A stretch of 64,000 bases of DNA from contig CAZKHJ010000009.1 of NCBI GenBank assembly GCA_964552675.1, positions 32,033 through 96,032 on the forward strand, given 5' to 3'. The DNA is from Sulfurimicrobium sp964552675 (lineage in GTDB: Bacteria > Pseudomonadota > Gammaproteobacteria > Burkholderiales > Sulfuricellaceae). This document shows, piece by piece, positions 7,835 through 17,185 of this stretch (position 1 is its first letter; each line of letters starts with the position of its first letter). The translations under genes were made by a program, and so were the position numbers. The notes under the pieces are model-generated. The model saw nothing but the letters and a program-made list of their open reading frames with translations, was not told the DNA's origin and ran no database searches.

Positions 7835-8953
7835 TTACCCCAGTACGAGATACCCGGAACGGTACCACTGATGCAAGCGCTTTTCCAGTGCTGCGCTGAC
7901 GGTCTTTCCAGCGGACAGCTCACGCCGGTCGGCAAGCTCCGTCAGCAGCGGGAGATCCTCCTTATCCATTTCCAGCGCCTCGCCATTAAGAAACAGGGTG
8001 TTGCCATGGAACAGCATCTGGCTTTTGAGGTCGAGACGAATGCCATGGCTATCCAGGCGCTGCCGGAATTTTGCCGCTGTCAGGGGGCGTGCCGGTGGGT
8101 CGAAGTACACGCTGGCCTTGGGTTCGGTCAGATAGGCGCCGAGAAAGCGTTCCACCGCGCTGCGATCCCAGCGGATCTGGCGCAGCATGGCGCTGACCTG
8201 GCCAATCATGGCGGAGCTGATTTCCGCCGGATGCCGGCAACGCTTCAGATCCGGGTCGTGGTAAATCCCTTCCAGCTTGATTTCGTCCTGCAGATATACC
8301 AGGAACTGGGTGGCGATTTCCTGCGCATAGGGTGCCTTGAAGCCTGCCGAGTAGGTCATGCAGTGGTCCTGTGCGAGGCCGTAGTGCGCGCATTGCGGCG
8401 GGAGGTAAAGCAGGTCGCCGGGGCCGGTGATCCATTCCTGTTCCGGCTGGAAGTTTTGCAGGATGCGCAGCGGTGCGCCAGGCAGAAGCGTCTGGTCGGC
8501 CTGGGTGCTGATTTGCCAGCGGCGGTGCCCCATGCCCTGGATCAGGAAGACATCGTAGGGGTCAAAATGTGGGCCGACACTGCCGCCCTTGGGGGCGTAG
8601 CTCACCATCAGGTCGTCGAGGCGGGCGCGGGGGATGAAATTGAACCGGTCCAGCAACGCGGCGCCTTCCCGCAGGAACAGGTTGACGCCCTGCACCAGCA
8701 GTGTCCAGCGGGTCTGCGGCAGGCGCTGGAAATCTTCGTCGCTAAATGGCCCACGCCGCAATAGCCATTTCTCGCCCTTGTTCTGCACCAGCCGTGATTC
8801 CGCTTCTTCCAGACAGGCGAGTCCGGCCAGTTCGTCGGGTGTCAGCAGCCCGCTGAAGCCGGGGAAGGCGTTGCGTACCAGCAGGGGTTTTTTCTGCCAG
8901 TATTCGTGCAGGAACTGCTGTGCGGTGAGGCCGCCGAGAAAGGGGAGTCGCAT
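7835..8953 (-). CDS. Cupin/JmjC-type ribosomal protein 3-hydroxylase, RoxA-like
   Basis: A 372-aa 2-oxoglutarate/Fe(II) oxygenase of the ribosomal-oxygenase group; the E. coli relative YcfD/RoxA hydroxylates an arginine of ribosomal protein L16. The iron-binding triad is visible as HFD (about H129 and D131) and a distal His in PPQCAHYG (about H190). The N-terminal WQKKPLLVRNAFPGF segment and the C-terminal winged-helix-like dimerisation part are typical. The start at the ATG 8953 (MRLPFLGG) is preferred to the TTG six codons upstream. L16 as substrate is by analogy only. Confidence 0.85.
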   Translation of the reverse strand: MRLPFLGGLTAQQFLHEYWQKKPLLVRNAFPGFSGLLTPDELAGLACLEEAESRLVQNKGEKWLLRRGPFSDEDFQRLPQTRWTLLVQGVNLFLREGAALLDRFNFIPRARLDDLMVSYAPKGGSVGPHFDPYDVFLIQGMGHRRWQISTQADQTLLPGAPLRILQNFQPEQEWITGPGDLLYLPPQCAHYGLAQDHCMTYSAGFKAPYAQEIATQFLVYLQDEIKLEGIYHDPDLKRCRHPAEISSAMIGQVSAMLRQIRWDRSAVERFLGAYLTEPKASVYFDPPARPLTAAKFRQRLDSHGIRLDLKSQMLFHGNTLFLNGEALEMDKEDLPLLTELADRRELSAGKTVSAALEKRLHQWYRSGYLVLG

Positions 8954-9045
8954 GGTCTGGAAGGCTCGCAATCGGGATCGGGGGAGTATAGCAGTTTGGT
9001 GAAATCGGATAGAATGGCGCGGTCATTCTTACTTAGCGAGCCCCC

Positions 9046-9516
9046 ATGCTGGAAACCGGACACCCTGCCCCTGTATTCAAACTGCCTGATGCCGATATGG
9101 AAATGCTTGGCCTGAAAGATTTCAAGGGCAAGAACATCATTCTGTATTTCTACCCCAAGGACGATACTCCGGGGTGCACCATCCAGGCGATCGAATTCAG
9201 CGAGGTCGAGGAGGATCTGGAGCATCTCGGCACTGTGGTGCTCGGAGTGAGCCGGGATGACTGCATTTCCCATGCCGCATTTCGCGACAAGCATGGCATT
9301 ACGGTGCGCCTGCTGGCCGACACGGAAGGCGAGGTGTGCGCCAAATATGGCGTATGGCAGGAAAAGGAAAAGGACGGCGTGAAGAAAATGGGGATTGTTC
9401 GCTCCACTTTCATTATTGATCAACGAGGCGTACTGCGTCATGCGCTGTACGGCGTGAATCCCCGCGGCCATGCCGCAGAAGTGGTGCGTCTCATCAAAGA
9501 CCTGGAGCAAGCATGA
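9046..9516 (+). CDS. Peroxiredoxin of the BCP/PrxQ type
   Basis: A 156-aa thioredoxin-fold peroxidase that reduces hydroperoxides. The peroxidatic cysteine is C44 in TPGCTIQAIEF. In E. coli BCP the resolving cysteine sits five residues later; here that position is Ile, so the enzyme is either of the 1-Cys kind or uses another residue such as C73 (RDDC). It begins 92 nt from the divergent oxygenase gene and overlaps the following isomerase gene by four bases, so the two are co-translated. Confidence 0.9.
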   Translation: MLETGHPAPVFKLPDADMEMLGLKDFKGKNIILYFYPKDDTPGCTIQAIEFSEVEEDLEHLGTVVLGVSRDDCISHAAFRDKHGITVRLLADTEGEVCAKYGVWQEKEKDGVKKMGIVRSTFIIDQRGVLRHALYGVNPRGHAAEVVRLIKDLEQA

Positions 9517-10001
9517 AAATTGCAAAAAATACGGTGGTGACCATCAACTACGAGCTGCGCAACAGCGACGGTGAAGTCCTTGAGCAAAGCGACGAGCCGG
9601 TCAGCTATCTGCACGGCGGCTACGACGGTATTTTCCCCACCGTGGAAGAGGCGCTGCAAGGCAAAGGCGTGGGCGAGAGCTGCGAACTGACGCTGGAGCC
9701 GGAACACGCCTTTGGCGAATACGATGCCGACCTGGTGCGGATCGAGCCGCGCAGCCAGTTTCCGGAAGGGCAGGTGGAAGTGGGCATGCAATTTGAAGGT
9801 GCCGCGGATGAGGACGATGATCCCGAGTGGATTCTCTATACCGTGACCGATGTGACCGACGACAAGGTGGTGGTGGACGGCAACCACCCCCTGGCGGGCC
9901 AGCGCCTGCTGTTCAAATGCAGCGTGACCGAAGTGCGTCCCGCCACCGCAGAAGAAGTTTCCCACGAGCACGCCCATGGTGCGCACGGGCATCATCACTA
10001 G
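9513..10001 (+). CDS. slyD: FKBP-type prolyl isomerase, SlyD-like
   Basis: A 162-aa peptidyl-prolyl cis-trans isomerase and chaperone. The FKBP core is split by the insert-in-flap domain characteristic of SlyD (about residues 70-130), and the protein ends in a His-rich tail (HEHAHGAHGHHH) that in E. coli SlyD binds nickel. An acidic cluster (DEDDD) lies in the insert domain. ATGA overlap with the peroxiredoxin gene shows an operon. The FKBP/SlyD assignment is secure; nickel delivery is inferred from the tail. Confidence 0.9.
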   Translation: MKIAKNTVVTINYELRNSDGEVLEQSDEPVSYLHGGYDGIFPTVEEALQGKGVGESCELTLEPEHAFGEYDADLVRIEPRSQFPEGQVEVGMQFEGAADEDDDPEWILYTVTDVTDDKVVVDGNHPLAGQRLLFKCSVTEVRPATAEEVSHEHAHGAHGHHH

Positions 10002-10009
10002 GACTTAAC

Positions 10010-10044
10010 CCCCCTCCATCCCCCTGATATGGGGATGGAGGGGG
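10010..10044. terminator. Long hairpin between convergent slyD and mutS
   Basis: A perfect 14-bp inverted repeat of the type CCCTCCATCCCC / GGGGATGGAGGG with a 7-nt loop fills the space between the two convergent genes. It lacks a T-tract, so it may act as an RNA-stabilising or transcription-blocking hairpin rather than a classical terminator. Confidence 0.55.
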
Positions 10045-10050
10045 AGGGCT

Positions 10051-12603
10051 TCATCCCATCTTCTTCAACTGGTAAATCAACTCCAAGGCCGCCTTGGGAC
10101 TGAGTTCGTCCGGATCCAGCTGCTTCAGCGCTTCGATTGCGGGATGTTCTGCCGCCACGGGCAGCGCTGCTGCGAACAGGTCCTGTTGCGGGCTGGCTTC
10201 CAGGCCCTGCTGTTCCAGTTGCACCAGCCTTTTCTTCGCCTGCTGGATGACCGATGCGGGCACCCCTGCCAGTTGCGCCACCTGCAGGCCGTAGCTCTGG
10301 CTGGCCGGGCCTTCCTCCACGCTGTGCAGGAACACGATGCGGTCACGGTGTTCCACGGCGTCGAGATGGACGTTGGCGACCTGCCTGAATTCCTGGGCAA
10401 GCTGGGTGAGCTCGAAATAATGCGTGGCAAACAGGGTGTGGCAGCGGGTCTTGCCGATCAGCTGGCGCGCGATGGCCCAGGCCAGGGCGAGGCCGTCGAA
10501 AGTGGAGGTGCCGCGCCCGATTTCATCCAGCAGCACCAGGCTGTTCTCGGTGGCATTGTGCAGAATGTTCGCGGTTTCTGTCATTTCCACCATGAAGGTG
10601 GAGCGGCCCCCGGCCAGGTCGTCGGAGGCGCCGATGCGGGTGAAAATCTGGTCCACCGGGCCGATGCGCGCGCTGGCCGCCGGGACGAAACTGCCGCAGT
10701 GGGCCAGCAGCACGATCAGCGCGGTTTGCCGCATATAGGTCGATTTTCCGCCCATGTTGGGGCCGGTGATGAGCAGCATCTGGCGGGTGCGTGACAGCCG
10801 GGTATCGTTGGGGATGAAATTCTCGGCCTGGTTTTCCACCACCAGATGGCGGCCGCCGCTGATTTCGATCGCCGCCTCGTCGCAGAATTCCGGTGCGGCG
10901 AGGTTCAGGGCCTGGGCGCGTTCGGCCAGCGCGGCCAGCACGTCCAGTTCCGCCACCGCTGCGGCTACGCCCTGCAGGGTGGCCAGATGCGGCTGGAGCA
11001 GGTCGAGCAGGCCTTCATACAGCAGCTTCTCCCGCGCCAGGGCGCGCTCCGAGGCCGACAGCGCCTTGTCCTCGAAGGCTTTCAGCTCCGGGGTGATATA
11101 GCGCTCGGCATTTTTCAGCGTCTGGCGGCGGCGGTAATCGTCCGGCACCTTGTTCGCCTGGGCGCGAGTGACCTCGATGTAGAAGCCGTGCACGCGGTTG
11201 TATTCGACCTTGAGATTGGCAATGCCGCTGCGTTCGCGCTCGCGCGTTTCCAGCGCCAGCAGGAAGTCGCCGCAATTGTCCTGAATGGCGCGCAACTCAT
11301 CCAGCCCGGCATCATAGCCGGTGGCGATGACGCCGCCCTCGCGCAAGACGGTGGCGGGCTCGGGCATGAGCGCGCGCTGCAATTCTCCGGTGATCTCCTG
11401 CGGCACTGCCATGGTGGCGCCGAGCTGGTCGAGACGCGGGCTGTCGCTGCCCGACAGCATCGCGTGAAGTTGCGGCAGCAGGGCAAGGCTGTCGCGCAGT
11501 CCGGACAGGTCGCGTGGCCGGGCGCTGCGCAGCGCGATGCGGCCGGTGATGCGCTCGATGTCGGCGCATTGCTTGAGAATCCGGTGAATTGCCAGGCAGG
11601 AAGCGCTGCCGCTGTCTCCCTGCAAGGCAGCGATGGCGTCCTGGCGGGCGCGCAGCGTGGCCCGGTTGCGCAGCGGATGGTGCAGCCAGTGGCGCAGCAG
11701 GCGGCTGCCCATGTTGCCGGCGCAGGTGTCGAGCATGGAGAGCAGGGTGGGTGCTGCCTCGCCGCGCAGGGTCTCGCTGATTTCGAGGTTGCGCCGCGCC
11801 GCCGCATCGAGCAATACCAGGTCGCTTTCCTGCTCGACGCGCAGGCTCTGGACATGGGGCAGCGTGCCGCGCTGCGTGTTGCGGGCATATTGCAGCAGCG
11901 CCCCGGCGGCGGAAACCGCCGCTTTCAGCCCGCTGCAGCCGAAGCCGGCAAGATCGCGGGTGCCGAACTGTTCCGTCAGCTGCTGTATGGCCGAGTCGTG
12001 GTCGAACTGCCACGGCGCCAGGGGCTTGGTCGCGCAGCGGGTGTTTTCCAGGGCAGGATGGCTCCAGCCCTCCGGGAACAGAAATTCCGACGGCTTGAGG
12101 CGCTCCAGCGTCGCAGCCAGCTTTTCCGGCGCGATTTCCGCCAGCGTGAACTGGCCGCTGACCAGATTCAGCCAGGCCAGTCCGAGCAGCCTGTCGTGCG
12201 GGGCTGCAGCCAGCAGCAGGCTGTCGCGCTTGTCGTCCAGCAGCGCCGCATCGGTCAGTGTGCCGGGGGTGATGATGCGCGCAACCTGGCGTTCCACCGG
12301 GCCCTTGGCGGTGGCCGGGTCGCCAATCTGCTCGCAGATGGCAACCGCCTCGCCGAGCTTGACCAGTTTGGCGAGATATTGCTCGGCGGCATGGTAGGGT
12401 ACGCCCGCCATCTTGATCGGCTGGCCTGCCGAGGCGCCGCGGGTAGTGAGCGTGATGCCGAGCAGCTGTGCCGCGCGTTCCGCATCCTCGAAAAACAGCT
12501 CGTAAAAATCTCCCATGCGGTAAAACAGCAGCATGCCGGGATGTTCCGCCTTGATGCGCAGGTATTGCTGCATCATCGGTGTATGTTTGCTGGGTTCACT
12601 CAT
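10051..12603 (-). CDS. mutS: DNA mismatch repair protein MutS
   Basis: Recognises base mismatches and small loops and starts methyl-directed repair with MutL. The 850-aa protein has the full domain order: mismatch-binding domain with the Phe-X-Glu motif at F33/E35 (GDFYELF), connector, lever and clamp, then the ABC-type ATPase with Walker A GPNMGGKST, Walker B LVLLDEIGRGTSTFDG and the TLFATHYFEL switch. The C-terminal helix-turn-helix/tetramerisation segment ends in ALELIYQLKKMG. Nothing is missing. It is divergent from the exopolysaccharide operon. Confidence 0.98.
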   Translation of the reverse strand: MSEPSKHTPMMQQYLRIKAEHPGMLLFYRMGDFYELFFEDAERAAQLLGITLTTRGASAGQPIKMAGVPYHAAEQYLAKLVKLGEAVAICEQIGDPATAKGPVERQVARIITPGTLTDAALLDDKRDSLLLAAAPHDRLLGLAWLNLVSGQFTLAEIAPEKLAATLERLKPSEFLFPEGWSHPALENTRCATKPLAPWQFDHDSAIQQLTEQFGTRDLAGFGCSGLKAAVSAAGALLQYARNTQRGTLPHVQSLRVEQESDLVLLDAAARRNLEISETLRGEAAPTLLSMLDTCAGNMGSRLLRHWLHHPLRNRATLRARQDAIAALQGDSGSASCLAIHRILKQCADIERITGRIALRSARPRDLSGLRDSLALLPQLHAMLSGSDSPRLDQLGATMAVPQEITGELQRALMPEPATVLREGGVIATGYDAGLDELRAIQDNCGDFLLALETRERERSGIANLKVEYNRVHGFYIEVTRAQANKVPDDYRRRQTLKNAERYITPELKAFEDKALSASERALAREKLLYEGLLDLLQPHLATLQGVAAAVAELDVLAALAERAQALNLAAPEFCDEAAIEISGGRHLVVENQAENFIPNDTRLSRTRQMLLITGPNMGGKSTYMRQTALIVLLAHCGSFVPAASARIGPVDQIFTRIGASDDLAGGRSTFMVEMTETANILHNATENSLVLLDEIGRGTSTFDGLALAWAIARQLIGKTRCHTLFATHYFELTQLAQEFRQVANVHLDAVEHRDRIVFLHSVEEGPASQSYGLQVAQLAGVPASVIQQAKKRLVQLEQQGLEASPQQDLFAAALPVAAEHPAIEALKQLDPDELSPKAALELIYQLKKMG

Positions 12604-12757
12604 GCGGTAGTTGTCGTGATTGGCTGAATTATTGAAGTGGATGAATTTGGCATGTGCCAGCGGAGTTTGTCATTACGTGTGCAGGAGCTGGTGTTTGTGC
12701 CGCTGTATAGTTTGGATGTTACAATCCAGCGCAGTATTTTAGGGGACGAAAATCATC

Positions 12758-15074
12758 GTGCGGCTTTTTTTTCGCTGGGCATGGCTGGTGGCGGCGCTGT
12801 CTTGCATGCCCGCTGTGTTTGCGGAACCCTTTTTATCCGATAGCACCCTTGCGCGTGGCCATGAAACGGCGGCGCTCTCCGCCAGCGCCCTGGGTGGCGC
12901 ATCCGACCCGGCAGCGTCCCGCTCGGCCAGAATTCAGACGCCCTCGATTCAGTCCCCGCTTGTCCCCGCAGCCTCGGGTAGCGGACAAGCCAGGACCCAG
13001 GACGACACGCCGAATCGCCGGCGGGCAGCGAAGACCGTGCCGGAGCTCGATGAGCGCAACGAATTCCAGGAATTCCTGCTGCTCAATACCGGCCAGAAGC
13101 TGCCCTTGTATGGCGCCGAACTGTTCCTCGATTCGCCTTCCACCTTTGCGCCTGCGGACCAGACCGCCGCAGCCACCAGCGANNNNNNNNNNGGTGCGCG
13201 CCTGGGGGCAGGTGGACATCGACTATCGCGCGGCGGTGGATCGCAATGGCAACATCCATATACCCAAGGTGGGCACCATCCATGTGGCCGGACTCAAGCT
13301 GGCAGAGCTGAACGGCTACCTCAAGACCGCCGTGGGGCGGGTTTTCCACAATTTCGAACTGAACGTGAACCTTTCCCAGCTGCGCTCGATCCAGGTGCTG
13401 CTGGTGGGTCAGGCAAAGTCGCCCGGCAGCTATACCGTGAGCGCCCTGAGCACCCTGGTGAATACCCTGTTCGCCGCTGGCGGCCCCTCCGCCAAGGGCT
13501 CGATGCGGCGCATCCAGCTCAAGCGCAACAACCAGGTGGTGAGCGAGCTGGATCTGTACGACCTGCTGCTGCGCGGCGACAAGAGCCGGGATCTGCCGCT
13601 GCAGCATGGCGACGTGATTTTCATTCCGCCGGTGGGCAAGCTGGCGGCCATTTACGGCAGCATCAACAATCCCGCGATTTACGAGCTCGGCGGCAAGGAA
13701 ACCCTGGCCGGCCTGGTCGAGATGGCTGGCGGACTATCGACCACCGCAGAGGGAAAGAAAGTGACGCTGGAACGGATCATGGAACGGCGCGTGCGCAGCA
13801 TGGCCGAGTTCCTGCTGGATCAGGATGGTCTGGGGCGGCCGGTGCAGGATGGCGACATCGTCAGGGTCTACGACATCGTGCCGCGCTTCGACAATGCCGT
13901 GACCCTGCGCGGCAATGTGGCCACCCCGGCGCGTTTTCCCTGGCATGAGGGGATGCGTGTCAGGGATATCATTCCTTCCCGGGAGATGCTGCTGTCGCGC
14001 AACTACTGGCTGAGCAAATCCGCGCTCATCCAGCCGCAGGGTCCGAAAAAGGAGCGGGCGGAGCCCGTGGACGGCGCCGGGCGCCTGTATGCCGACCTCA
14101 AGCGCAATGCCTTCGAAATCAACTGGGATTATGCGGTGGTCGAAAGGCTGAGTCCGCTCGACCTGACCACAACCCTGATTCCCTTCAATCTCGGCAAGGC
14201 CGTTCTGCATGGCGACGCGGAGCAGAATCTGGCGCTCATGCCGGGCGATATCGTCACCATTTTCTCCAAGGATGATATCCAGGTGCCGCTGGCCAAGCAG
14301 AGCCAGTACGTGCGGCTGGAAGGGGAAATTGCCGGCGCCGGGGTGTACCGTATCGAGCCGGGTGAAACCCTGCGCCAGCTGGTCGCCCGCTGCGGCGGAC
14401 TGACGTCGAATGCCTATCTCTTCGGCGCCGAATTCACGCGGGAATCGACACGCATCGCGCAGCAGAAAAAACTCGAGGAATTCACCAACAAGCTGGAACG
14501 CGATCTGGAGCGCGCCGCCACGAGCCGGGCACAGAGCACGACCTCCCCCGAGGATGCCGCCAGCCTCAAGGCGCAACAGGACAGCCAGCGCGCCCTGGTA
14601 GCCAGGCTGCGCCAGATCAAGGCGACCGGCCGGGTGGTGCTGGAAATTCCGCCCGAGCTTTCTGCCTCGTCCAGCCTCAAGGCGCTGCCGGACATGGTGC
14701 TGGAGGATGGCGACCGGCTGTTCGTGCCCCCGCTGCCTTCCACGGTTAACGTGATCGGCTCGGTGTACAACGAGAATACTTTTATTTTTAAACCCGGCAA
14801 GGAAGTCAGCGATTATCTGCAGCAGTCCGGCGGGCCGACGCGGGATGCGGATAACGCCAGCCTGTACGTGATGCGCGCCGACGGCTCGGTCATGAGCAAG
14901 CGGCAGACCGGCTGGTTCAGCGGCTTCGAGGGGGAAGCGCTGATGCCGGGCGATACCCTGGTGGTGCCCGAAAAAACCGACAAGGTCAGCTGGATCAAGG
15001 AACTCAAGGACTGGTCCCAGATTTTCTACCAGTTCGGCCTGGGCGTTTCCGCGCTCAAGGTGTTGAGGCAGTAG
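12758..15074 (+). CDS. SLBB-domain polysaccharide export protein (Wza-like), interrupted by assembly gap
   Basis: First gene of the exopolysaccharide operon. It starts at a GTG with an AGGGGA ribosome-binding site and encodes a signal peptide (FRWAWLVAALSCMPAVFA). Ten Ns at 13183-13192 break the frame: before the gap translation runs in the frame of the GTG, after it VRAWGQVDIDYRAAVDRNG continues in another frame. A true gap length divisible by three restores one gene. The gap falls exactly where the polysaccharide-export motif (GPGD type) should be. Downstream lie the rest of the export domain and several SLBB domains, a coiled-coil stretch near 14460-14630 and a C-terminal amphipathic/hydrophobic end. 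It should form the outer-membrane/periplasmic export channel. Confidence 0.9.
13183..13192. other. Assembly gap (10 N) inside the export gene
   Basis: Ten unresolved bases that act as a placeholder. Because 10 is not a multiple of three and the flanking protein sequence shifts frame across it, the real length must differ; reading the frames on both sides requires a multiple of three. Confidence 0.98.
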
Positions 15075-15082
15075 GGGCGGTC

Positions 15083-16288
15083 ATGGCCGAAGTTCAGGAG
15101 GCCGGGTCTGGCCCGGTGCAGAATGAGGGCGGGTGGGACCTGCTGGAGCTGCTGCTGGTACTGGCGAAGTTCAGGAAAATGATCCTGTCCCTGACTCTGG
15201 GAGTGGCGCTGGCTGCAGCAGTGATTGCTTTTTCCCTGCCGAAAACCTATACCGGCAGGGCCAGTATCCTGCCGCCGCAGCAACCCCAGTCATCGGCCAT
15301 TAGCCAGTTGATGAGCGGACAGCTGGGTGTGCTGGCGGGCCTGGCCGGCGCTTCCCTGGGGGCGAAGAAAAGTAGCGAACTGTATGTGAGCATGCTGAAA
15401 AGCCGTAGTGTGGCCGATAAGCTCATCAACCGCTTCAAGCTGATGCAGGTCTATGATGAGAAACTCATGGCCGAGGCCAGGGAGGATCTGGAAGACGCCA
15501 CCCGGATTCTGGCTGGCAAGGATGGCATGATCAGCATCGAAGTGGATGATCGGGACCCCCGCCGCGCTGCGGATCTGGCCAATGCCTATGTCGAGGAGCT
15601 GACTGCCCTGAGCCAGTCCCTGGCGGTGACCGAGGCGTCGCGCCGCCGCCTGTTCTTCGAGAACCAGCTCAAGCTGGTCAGGGATGATCTGGGCAAGGCG
15701 GAGCTGGCATTGAAACAGGCCCAGGAAAGCTCCGGCCTGATCCAGCTGAGTGGGCAGGCAGAAGCCATCATCGCCAGCATTGCCAAACTGAAAGCACAAA
15801 TTGTCGCCAAGGAAGTGGAAATTGGCGCCATCCAGAGCTTTGCCACGGGGCGCAACCCCGAGCTGATCATTGCCCGCAACGAACTGGCGGGGATGAAGGA
15901 ACAGCTGGCAAAAGCTGAAAAAGCCGGTGCCGCCGATGGCAGCGCGCTGGTGCCTAGCGGCAACATTCCCGCGGCCGGCCTCGAATATGTGCGCCGCCTG
16001 CGCGAGGTCAAATACCATGAAGCGGTGTTTGAACTGATGGCAAAACAGTACGAGATCGCGAAAGTTGACGAGGCAAAGGATCATGCCCTGATCCAGCAGC
16101 TGGACCAGGCCGAGGCGCCGGAACGGAAATCCGCTCCCAAGCGCCTGCTGATTATCCTGCTTTCGACCCTGATGGCCGCCATGGTGGCGGTTGTTGTCGC
16201 GCTTGTGCGCGAAGCGGCCGAGCGCGCCAGGCAGGACCCGCGACAGGCCGAGCGCCTGCGGCTGTTGCGCCAGCGGGTGGCGGGATGA
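15083..16288 (+). CDS. Wzz-family chain-length determinant / polysaccharide co-polymerase
   Basis: A 401-aa inner-membrane protein with the Wzz layout: a TM helix at about 33-51, a large periplasmic domain with coiled-coil helices (about 190-300), and a second TM helix at about 355-374 followed by a basic cytoplasmic tail. No tyrosine-kinase domain is fused. It would set polymer length for the Wzy polymerase encoded further downstream and link it to the SLBB exporter encoded just upstream. Its stop overlaps the next gene's ATG (ATGA). Confidence 0.9.
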   Translation: MAEVQEAGSGPVQNEGGWDLLELLLVLAKFRKMILSLTLGVALAAAVIAFSLPKTYTGRASILPPQQPQSSAISQLMSGQLGVLAGLAGASLGAKKSSELYVSMLKSRSVADKLINRFKLMQVYDEKLMAEAREDLEDATRILAGKDGMISIEVDDRDPRRAADLANAYVEELTALSQSLAVTEASRRRLFFENQLKLVRDDLGKAELALKQAQESSGLIQLSGQAEAIIASIAKLKAQIVAKEVEIGAIQSFATGRNPELIIARNELAGMKEQLAKAEKAGAADGSALVPSGNIPAAGLEYVRRLREVKYHEAVFELMAKQYEIAKVDEAKDHALIQQLDQAEAPERKSAPKRLLIILLSTLMAAMVAVVVALVREAAERARQDPRQAERLRLLRQRVAG

Positions 16289-16770
16289 GCAATATTGCGG
16301 CCGATGTCCTGATCCACTCCCACGCGCTGGTGGAAGAGGGCGCCGTGATCGGCCCGCGCACCCGCGTCTGGGCCTTTGTGCATATTCTGCCCGGCGCCCG
16401 GATCGGGGCGGAATGCAATATCTGCGACCATGTGTTCATCGAGAATGACGTCATCGTGGGCGACCGGGTGACGATCAAGTCGGGCGTCCAGCTGTGGGAT
16501 GGCCTGCGCCTGGCGGACGACGTGTTCGTCGGCCCCAATGCAACCTTTACCAATGACCGTTTCCCGCGCAGCAAACAGTGGCCGGACGCATTCCCCGAAA
16601 CCCGGATCATGCGGGGCGCCAGCATCGGCGCCAACGCCACGATTCTGCCGGGCATCACGGTCGGCGAGAAAGCCATGGTCGGCGCCGGTGCGGTGGTGGT
16701 CGAGGATGTGCCGCCTTTCACGGTAGTGGCGGGGAATCCGGCTCATCCAGTCAGAAAAATCGAGTGCTGA
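16285..16770 (+). CDS. Hexapeptide-repeat sugar N-acetyltransferase, FdtC/WbpD-like
   Basis: A 161-aa left-handed beta-helix acyltransferase: repeated hexapeptide units run from LIHSHALVEEGAVIGP to VGAGAVVVEDVPP, ending in AGNPAHPVRKI. In combination with the ketoisomerase and aminotransferase that follow, the likely job is N-acetylation of dTDP-3-amino-3,6-dideoxyhexose (as FdtC) to give dTDP-Fuc3NAc or a stereoisomer. The family alone would also fit WbpD-type UDP-sugar acetyltransferases; context favours the dTDP pathway. Confidence 0.85.
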   Translation: MSNIAADVLIHSHALVEEGAVIGPRTRVWAFVHILPGARIGAECNICDHVFIENDVIVGDRVTIKSGVQLWDGLRLADDVFVGPNATFTNDRFPRSKQWPDAFPETRIMRGASIGANATILPGITVGEKAMVGAGAVVVEDVPPFTVVAGNPAHPVRKIEC

Positions 16771-16771
16771 C

Positions 16772-17185
16772 ATGCGGCTGGCACAGTGCAAACTGATTGA
16801 TCTGCCCAAAATCGCCGATCCGCGTGGCAATCTGACCTTCATCGAAGGCCAGGGCCACGTCCCGTTCGACATCCAGCGCGTGTATTACCTCTATGACGTT
16901 CCCGGTGGCGCCGAACGCGGCGGGCATGCCCACAAGACGCTGCACCAGTTCATCATCGCCATTTCCGGCAGTTTCGACGTGATGCTGGACGACGGCTATG
17001 GCAAAAAACGCTTTCACCTGAACCGCTCCTACTACGGGCTGTATGTGTGCCCGATGGTGTGGCGCGAACTGGATAACTTTTCTTCGGGCTCGGTGTGTCT
17101 GGTGCTGGCGTCGAGCCGTTTTGACGCGGCTGATTACTATCGCGATTATGCGATGTTTCTCGATGCCGCCAGAGGTTTGGAATGA
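16772..17185 (+). CDS. fdtA: dTDP-4-keto-6-deoxyglucose 3,4-ketoisomerase, FdtA-like
   Basis: A 137-aa single-domain cupin. The motifs PRGNLTFIE and RGGHAHKTLHQF (catalytic His pair H52/H54, R49) are those of FdtA/QdtA, which move the keto group of dTDP-4-keto-6-deoxyglucose from C4 to C3. FdtA and QdtA differ in stereochemical outcome (galacto or gluco) and sequence inspection cannot decide which. It follows the acetyltransferase after one base and overlaps the aminotransferase by four bases. Confidence 0.88.
   Translation: MRLAQCKLIDLPKIADPRGNLTFIEGQGHVPFDIQRVYYLYDVPGGAERGGHAHKTLHQFIIAISGSFDVMLDDGYGKKRFHLNRSYYGLYVCPMVWRELDNFSSGSVCLVLASSRFDAADYYRDYAMFLDAARGLE

Noticed and set aside
10846..12627. 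593-aa plus-strand frame opposite mutS
   Set aside because: Antisense of a fully conserved mutS; composition is typical of reverse-frame translation in GC-rich DNA.
12758..13948. The 396-aa frame through the N gap as a separate complete gene
   Set aside because: Past the Ns this frame encodes low-complexity Arg/Gly-rich nonsense, while the other frame carries the SLBB protein; the break is caused by the gap.
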